Source of the DNA: an uncultured Oscillospiraceae bacterium | GTDB lineage: Bacteria; Bacillota; Clostridia; Oscillospirales; Oscillospiraceae | NCBI GenBank assembly: GCA_905234575.1 | Contig: CAJOIG010000030.1 | Span: 1-17,209, forward strand | DNA length: 17,209 nt | Direction of reading: 5' to 3' | Shown here: one piece after another, positions 13,982 to 17,209 of the stretch | Layout: each line of letters begins with the position of its first letter | Numbering within the stretch: position 1 is the stretch's first letter | Notes under the pieces: model-generated | Told to the model about the DNA's origin: nothing | What the model saw: only the letters and a program-made list of their open reading frames with translations | Database searches by the model: none | Made by a program: the position numbers and the translations under genes

Positions 13982-15004
13982 TCAGGCGTATTTTTTGAGG
14001 GATTCGTCCACAAGACGCTGGCAGAGCTCGGCGTAGGACAGGCCCATCTCGAGACCCATGCGCGGAACGAGGCTCGTCGGAGTCATGCCGGGCAGGGTAT
14101 TCGCCTCGAGACAGTAGAACGTGCCGTCCCCGGCCCGGATGAAGTCCACCCGGCCGTATGCCTCCAGCATCAGCGCATGGTACACCCTTTCGGCCAGGCG
14201 CTGGATGTTTGCCGTCTCCCCGGCGGAGATCGGCGCCGGGCAGAGCTCCAGCGTCAGGCCCGCCTGGTATTTGTTCTTATAGTCGTAGAAGCCGTTTTTC
14301 GGGATGATCTCGATGACGGGCATCGCCTTTCCGCCGAGGACGCCGACGGTGAGCTCCCGGCCGGAGATAAACTGCTCCACCAGCACGCTGTCCTCGTACC
14401 GGAAGGCCAGGGCAAGGGCGTCGGCATAGGCCTCCGGGCCGTGCACGATGGTGGTTCCCACGCTGCTGCCGCCGGAGCAGGGCTTGACGACGCAGGGAAA
14501 ATGCTCGGGGACCGCGTAAGGCAGGTCGTTCTTATGTACCATAAAGCTGTCCGGCACGACGATCCCCGCGCGGGACAGCACGGTTTTCGTGAGGGATTTG
14601 TTCATGGCGAGGGCGCTGCCGAGGTAGCCGCTGCCGGTGTAGCGGATCTCATGGAGGTCCAAAAACGCCTGGATCTTTCCGTTCTCCCCCTCCTCGCCGT
14701 GCAGGGCCAGAAAGACGATGTCCGCCGCACGGCACGCCTCGAGGACGCCGGGACCGATCCGGCCCGGACCGGGACGCAGCGCGCGCACAGCGGCAAGATC
14801 CGGCGCCTTTTCCGCCACGGAGAACGGATCGTCCCGCTCCTCCGAGGTGAACGTATCCTCCGTTACAGGGCCGCAGCCGAGGAAAAGATCGATCAGCGCC
14901 GCGCGATGCCCGAGCGTCCGCAGGGCCCGGGCGATCCCGGTGCCGCTGGAGATAGAGACGTCCCGCTCGTTCGACAGGCCGCCGCAAAGGACCGCGATTT
15001 TCAT
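13982..15004 (-). CDS. ddl: D-alanine--D-alanine ligase
   Basis: Ddl joins two D-alanines with ATP to make the dipeptide for peptidoglycan. The 340-residue protein is an ATP-grasp enzyme with N-terminal GGLSNERDVS (8-17, E13), LHGEEGENG (101-109), ATP-binding CVVKPCSGGSSVG (171-183), an omega loop FYDYKNKY (239-246) and metal-binding CLEANTLPGMTPTS (278-291). The tyrosine at the end of the omega loop (Y246) is the residue seen in D-Ala-D-Ala ligases. D-Ala-D-Lac or D-Ala-D-Ser enzymes of vancomycin-resistance type differ there, so this is the housekeeping enzyme. The ATG at 15002-15004 has an AAGGAGC ribosome binding site (15014-15020) and a strong promoter. murF follows in the same unit. Confidence 0.97.
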   Translation of the reverse strand: MKIAVLCGGLSNERDVSISSGTGIARALRTLGHRAALIDLFLGCGPVTEDTFTSEERDDPFSVAEKAPDLAAVRALRPGPGRIGPGVLEACRAADIVFLALHGEEGENGKIQAFLDLHEIRYTGSGYLGSALAMNKSLTKTVLSRAGIVVPDSFMVHKNDLPYAVPEHFPCVVKPCSGGSSVGTTIVHGPEAYADALALAFRYEDSVLVEQFISGRELTVGVLGGKAMPVIEIIPKNGFYDYKNKYQAGLTLELCPAPISAGETANIQRLAERVYHALMLEAYGRVDFIRAGDGTFYCLEANTLPGMTPTSLVPRMGLEMGLSYAELCQRLVDESLKKYA

Positions 15005-15039
15005 TCGTCGTCAGCTCCTTCCATCCGCATAACACATTG

Positions 15040-15068
15040 ATTTTAGCACAAATGACGGATTATATCAA
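15040..15068 (-). promoter_or_regulatory. Extended -10 promoter of ddl-murF
   Basis: On the minus strand there is a -35 TTGATA (15063-15068, five of six), a 17-nt spacer and a -10 TAAAAT (15040-15045) preceded by TGC. The start would fall near 15033, with a leader of about 29 nt. Its -35 box lies only 5 nt from the -35 box of the divergent exonuclease promoter. Confidence 0.8.
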
Positions 15069-15073
15069 ACATA

Positions 15074-15102
15074 TTGTTATTTTCCGTGGATTATGATAAA
15101 AT
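15074..15102 (+). promoter_or_regulatory. Extended -10 promoter of the exonuclease gene
   Basis: On the plus strand there is a -35 TTGTTA (15074-15079), a 17-nt spacer and a -10 TAAAAT (15097-15102) preceded by TGA. The start would be near 15109, with a leader of about 31 nt before the ATG at 15141. It is back-to-back with the ddl promoter. Confidence 0.75.
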
Positions 15103-15140
15103 GTCTCACTGGCAAGCGAAATACAGTAAGGAAGTATGTT

Positions 15141-16163
15141 ATGGCCTACATCGTCATCGACCTGGAATGGAACCAGGCCATGAGCGCAAAATCCTCCGTC
15201 TACAACCACCTGCCCATCCACCTTCGCGGCGAGATCATCCAGATCGGCGCGGTCCGGCTGAACGACGATTTCACCCCCGGCGAGGAGTTCCAGTGCGACG
15301 TGAAGCCCGTTTGGTTCCGCAAGATGCACTACAAGGTCAAGAAGCTCACCGGCTTCGACAACGACCGCCTCTCCCACGGAGTTTCCTTCCCCGAGGCCAT
15401 GGAGCAGTTCACCGCCTGGTGCGGCCCGGACCCGGTGTTCATGACCTGGGGCTACGACGACCGGGGCATCATGGAGCAGAACCTCATCATCCACGATCTC
15501 GAGATCGACTGGCTCGGGCAGTGGATCAATCTGCAGCTCATCTACAACCGCGACACCGAGGGCGACAAAAACCAGAAATCCCTCGAGACCGCCATGGAGC
15601 ACTTCGGCATCGAGCAGACCCGCGTGGCCCACGACGCCCTGGGCGACGCCTACAACACCGCCCTCGTCTGCTCCCATCTCAACATGACGGACGGCCTCGC
15701 CCACTACGGCGAAACGCTCGAGCAGCTCAGCCGCCATCCCCGGAGCGTCGGCGTCCCCCAGGGTCCCGAGCCCCTGTTCCACGCGGTATCCGACACCTAC
15801 TACACCCGCGACGCCCTGTGGGAGGCCGAGGAGAACGCCGTCGTCAAATGCCCGGCCTGCGCCAAAGCGATGGAGCGCACGAAGTGGATAAACCAGGGGG
15901 ATCACCGCTACATGTCCCTCGCCACCTGCGAGACGGACGGAGACTTCCTGCTCCGCATCCGGCTCCGGCACGAGGAGGACGGGACCTGGCACGCCAACCA
16001 TCTCCTGTACGAGGCGGACGAGGAAATGGTCCGGAAATTCCGCGAAAAGCAGGCGCATCCCAAGCGCCGCCGGCGCAGCCGCCGAAAGAAGGCCGGCCCT
16101 CCCCTCGCGGACTCCCAGCCCACGCCGCCGAAAAACCTCTATCACGACCGTCGACCCGAATAA
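15141..16163 (+). CDS. DEDDh 3'-5' exonuclease family protein with zinc-knuckle-like segment and basic tail
   Basis: This 340-residue protein has an N-terminal exonuclease domain (1-180). The DEDDh residues are visible: D7 and E9 in VIDLEW, D106 in WGYDDRG, and H164 with D169 in VAHDALGDAYNT. It resembles KapD/ERI-type exonucleases that trim RNA or DNA ends. After the domain comes CPAC (C227, C230) with a later C253, a possible half zinc ribbon. The C-terminus (about 307-320) is a run of Arg/Lys (KRRRRSRRKK), probably for nucleic-acid binding, and ends in a Pro-rich tail. The ATG at 15141 has an AAGGAAG ribosome binding site 6 nt upstream; an in-frame start at 15093 overlaps the promoter and was rejected. 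The substrate is unknown. Confidence 0.87.
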   Translation: MAYIVIDLEWNQAMSAKSSVYNHLPIHLRGEIIQIGAVRLNDDFTPGEEFQCDVKPVWFRKMHYKVKKLTGFDNDRLSHGVSFPEAMEQFTAWCGPDPVFMTWGYDDRGIMEQNLIIHDLEIDWLGQWINLQLIYNRDTEGDKNQKSLETAMEHFGIEQTRVAHDALGDAYNTALVCSHLNMTDGLAHYGETLEQLSRHPRSVGVPQGPEPLFHAVSDTYYTRDALWEAEENAVVKCPACAKAMERTKWINQGDHRYMSLATCETDGDFLLRIRLRHEEDGTWHANHLLYEADEEMVRKFREKQAHPKRRRRSRRKKAGPPLADSQPTPPKNLYHDRRPE

Positions 16164-16169
16164 CAGCAT

Positions 16170-16198
16170 CGTCCCGCCGGAAAAGCTTCGGCGGGACG
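16170..16198 (+). terminator. Probable terminator of the exonuclease gene
   Basis: A perfect 10-bp stem (16170-16179 with 16189-16198) and a nine-base loop start 6 nt after the exonuclease stop. The U tract after it on the plus strand is poor (TTCTGATTCTG), so termination may be weak. On the minus strand it lies behind the xerD terminator and could act as a backup. Confidence 0.65.
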
Positions 16199-16209
16199 TT
16201 CTGATTCTG

Positions 16210-16248
16210 AAATTATTAAAGGACAGCGCCCCGCAGGGCGCCGTCCTT
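16210..16248 (-). terminator. Terminator of xerD
   Basis: On the minus strand, 13 pairs form between 16236-16248 and 16219-16231 around a four-base loop (16232-16235). They include one G-U wobble (16242 with 16225) that would be A-C on the plus strand. TTTAATAATTT follows (16210-16220). It begins 12 nt after the xerD stop. Confidence 0.75.
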
Positions 16249-16260
16249 CCAAAGACAGGT

Positions 16261-17154
16261 TTATACCGCTCGCGGATGCGCCTTGTTGTAGACGTCCTTG
16301 AGCTGCTTTTTCACGAGCTGGGAGTAGATCTGCGTGGAGCTGATGTCCGCGTGGCCCAGCATCTCCTGGATGGAGCGCAGGTCCGCGCCGTTTTCGAGAA
16401 GATGCGTCGCGAAGCTGTGACGCAGGGTGTGGGGCGTAATGTCCTTTTCGATGCCGGCCTTCTGCTGGTAGGACTTCACGATCTTCCAGAAGCCCTGACG
16501 GCTCATGCGCTCCCCGTTCACGTTCACGAAGAGCGAACGCTCCGCCGGAGAGGCGATCATATCCGGACGGATGAATTCGATGTAGTCCTTGAGGGCCTTC
16601 AGCGCGGCGGGATACAGGGGGATCGAACGGACCTTGTCCCGGCTGCGGCAGCTCAGGATGCCGGCGGAGAGGTTCACGTCGTTCACGTCGAGGCTGATGA
16701 GCTCCGTGACGCGGATGCCCGTGGCGTACAGAAGCTCCAGCATCGCGCGGTCCCGATAGCCCTTGCGGTCCGTGCACTCCGGCTGGGCGAGCAGCAGCTC
16801 GACCTCCTGCGCCGTCAGGATCTCCGGCAGCTTGTGCGCGGCCTTCTCCGGCACGAGACGTCCCGTGGGGATGGACTCGATCTGTCCGCTGAGCTTCAGC
16901 CAGGAATAGAAGTTTTTGAGCGAGGCGATGTTCCGCGACACCGTGGCGACGCTCTTCCCCGCCGCGCGGAGATGGTCGATGTACGCGCATAGGGCGTCCT
17001 CGTCCGCGGTGAGATACCCGCCGAGGTCCTCCTCGGCGAGATACTCACCGAACTGGCGGATGTCCCGCAGATAAGAGCTCAGCGTATTCTTCGCGGTCTT
17101 CTTTTCGTCGGTCAGATACCGCTCGTACTTGGCAAGGCAATCGGCATTCGTCAC
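16261..17154 (-). CDS. xerD: Tyrosine recombinase XerD
   Basis: XerD works with XerC at the dif site to resolve chromosome dimers. The 297-residue protein has an N-terminal SAM-like core-binding domain (about 3-88, CLAKYERYLTDEKKTAKNTLSSYLRD) and a C-terminal catalytic domain. All catalytic residues are present: R148 (ATGIRVTEL), K174 (RDKVRSIPL), H242 and R245 (HTLRHSFATHL), H268 (MLGHADISST) and nucleophile Y277 (TQIYSQL). Length and the absence of phage genes or repeats nearby favour the housekeeping enzyme over an integrase. The ATG at 17152-17154 has an AGGAGAG ribosome binding site (17162-17168). A terminator follows. XerD is preferred to XerC from overall resemblance, but the two are close. 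Confidence 0.9.
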   Translation of the reverse strand: MTNADCLAKYERYLTDEKKTAKNTLSSYLRDIRQFGEYLAEEDLGGYLTADEDALCAYIDHLRAAGKSVATVSRNIASLKNFYSWLKLSGQIESIPTGRLVPEKAAHKLPEILTAQEVELLLAQPECTDRKGYRDRAMLELLYATGIRVTELISLDVNDVNLSAGILSCRSRDKVRSIPLYPAALKALKDYIEFIRPDMIASPAERSLFVNVNGERMSRQGFWKIVKSYQQKAGIEKDITPHTLRHSFATHLLENGADLRSIQEMLGHADISSTQIYSQLVKKQLKDVYNKAHPRAV

Positions 17155-17181
17155 GTCCGTACTCTCCTGTGTGATCGGATT

Positions 17182-17195
17182 ACATAACTTTATGT
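17182..17195. repeat. Small palindrome upstream of xerD
   Basis: ACATAA and TTATGT are separated by two bases, an exact inverted repeat 27 nt upstream of the xerD ATG. It could be an operator or part of a promoter whose -35 box lies near or beyond the window edge. I could not assign a convincing promoter here, and AT-rich chance is possible. Confidence 0.3.
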
Positions 17196-17209
17196 GAACC
17201 CATCATACA

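Noticed and set aside
13982..15004. Vancomycin-resistance-type D-Ala-D-Lac ligase.
   Set aside because: The omega loop keeps the tyrosine of ordinary D-Ala-D-Ala ligases, the gene sits with murF, and no vanH, vanX or regulator genes are present.
15060..16169. Open frame of 369 codons on the minus strand opposite the exonuclease gene.
   Set aside because: The plus-strand protein has all the DEDDh residues, a ribosome binding site and a promoter. The antisense frame is Val/Leu/Gly-rich with no motif.
16261..17154. XerD-like recombinase as the integrase of a mobile island.
   Set aside because: The length and motifs fit chromosomal XerD, and there is no tRNA, attachment repeat, phage or conjugation gene in the window.
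1..17209. CRISPR arrays, tRNA or rRNA genes, insertion sequences, defence systems.
   Set aside because: I saw no regularly spaced repeats, no cloverleaf-like or rRNA-like sequence, no transposase and no intergenic gap over about 160 nt to hold them.

Overview
The window is a gene-dense, GC-rich stretch of bacterial chromosome that reads as a clostridial Firmicute, most likely of the Oscillospiraceae/Ruminococcaceae type. The pointers are a cdaA-cdaR pair, a yicC-remA junction, an NfnAB-type flavoprotein pair, a SpoVB/MurJ-like flippase, a DUF5685 plus J-domain pair, and AAGGAGG-type ribosome binding sites with sigma-A promoters. This is inferred from gene content, without any database search. 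There is no phage, transposon, CRISPR or RNA-gene signature, and almost everything is core-genome housekeeping.

Layout. (1) From 1 to 5483, all on the minus strand, lies one tightly packed transcription unit. In transcription order it holds cdaA (diadenylate cyclase), cdaR (YbbR domains), an RseC-family protein, a DUF5685 protein, a J-domain protein with a cysteine-rich tail, a small membrane protein, yicC, and the first codons of remA cut by the window edge. A good promoter (5517-5545) precedes cdaA, and junctions are overlaps or gaps of at most 12 nt. (2) From 5557 to 8190, minus strand: ispD-ispF (MEP isoprenoid pathway) end in a strong terminator hairpin. The 3' arm of that hairpin contains the ribosome binding site of a DUF3343 (putative Se/S carrier) gene, which overlaps a class-V aminotransferase/cysteine desulfurase gene. 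(3) From 8288 to 9820, plus strand: a MOP-superfamily flippase, divergent from ispD. The two predicted promoters share one -10 box. (4) From 9762 to 12515, minus strand: a small cupin gene, convergent with and overlapping the flippase, then nfnB and nfnA, each unit with a terminator or promoter. (5) From 12601 to 15004, minus strand: ddl-murF, which make D-Ala-D-Ala and attach it to the peptidoglycan precursor. (6) From 15141 to 16163, plus strand: a DEDDh exonuclease with a zinc-knuckle-like part and a basic tail, divergent from ddl. (7) From 16261 to 17154, minus strand: xerD, convergent with the exonuclease.

Functionally the window mixes cell-envelope work (ddl, murF, flippase, ispDF for undecaprenyl precursors, c-di-AMP synthesis), redox and sulfur metabolism (nfnAB, RseC-like protein, DUF3343 plus desulfurase) and RNA/DNA housekeeping (yicC, exonuclease, xerD).

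I found no wholly new system. The most interesting points are the terminator that doubles as a ribosome-binding-site trap before DUF3343-csd, an nfnA reading frame that seems to run on 44 codons into nfnB (likely an indel), a cupin-gene terminator written inside the flippase coding sequence, a shared -10 box, and the unexplained DUF5685/J-domain genes inside the c-di-AMP operon.
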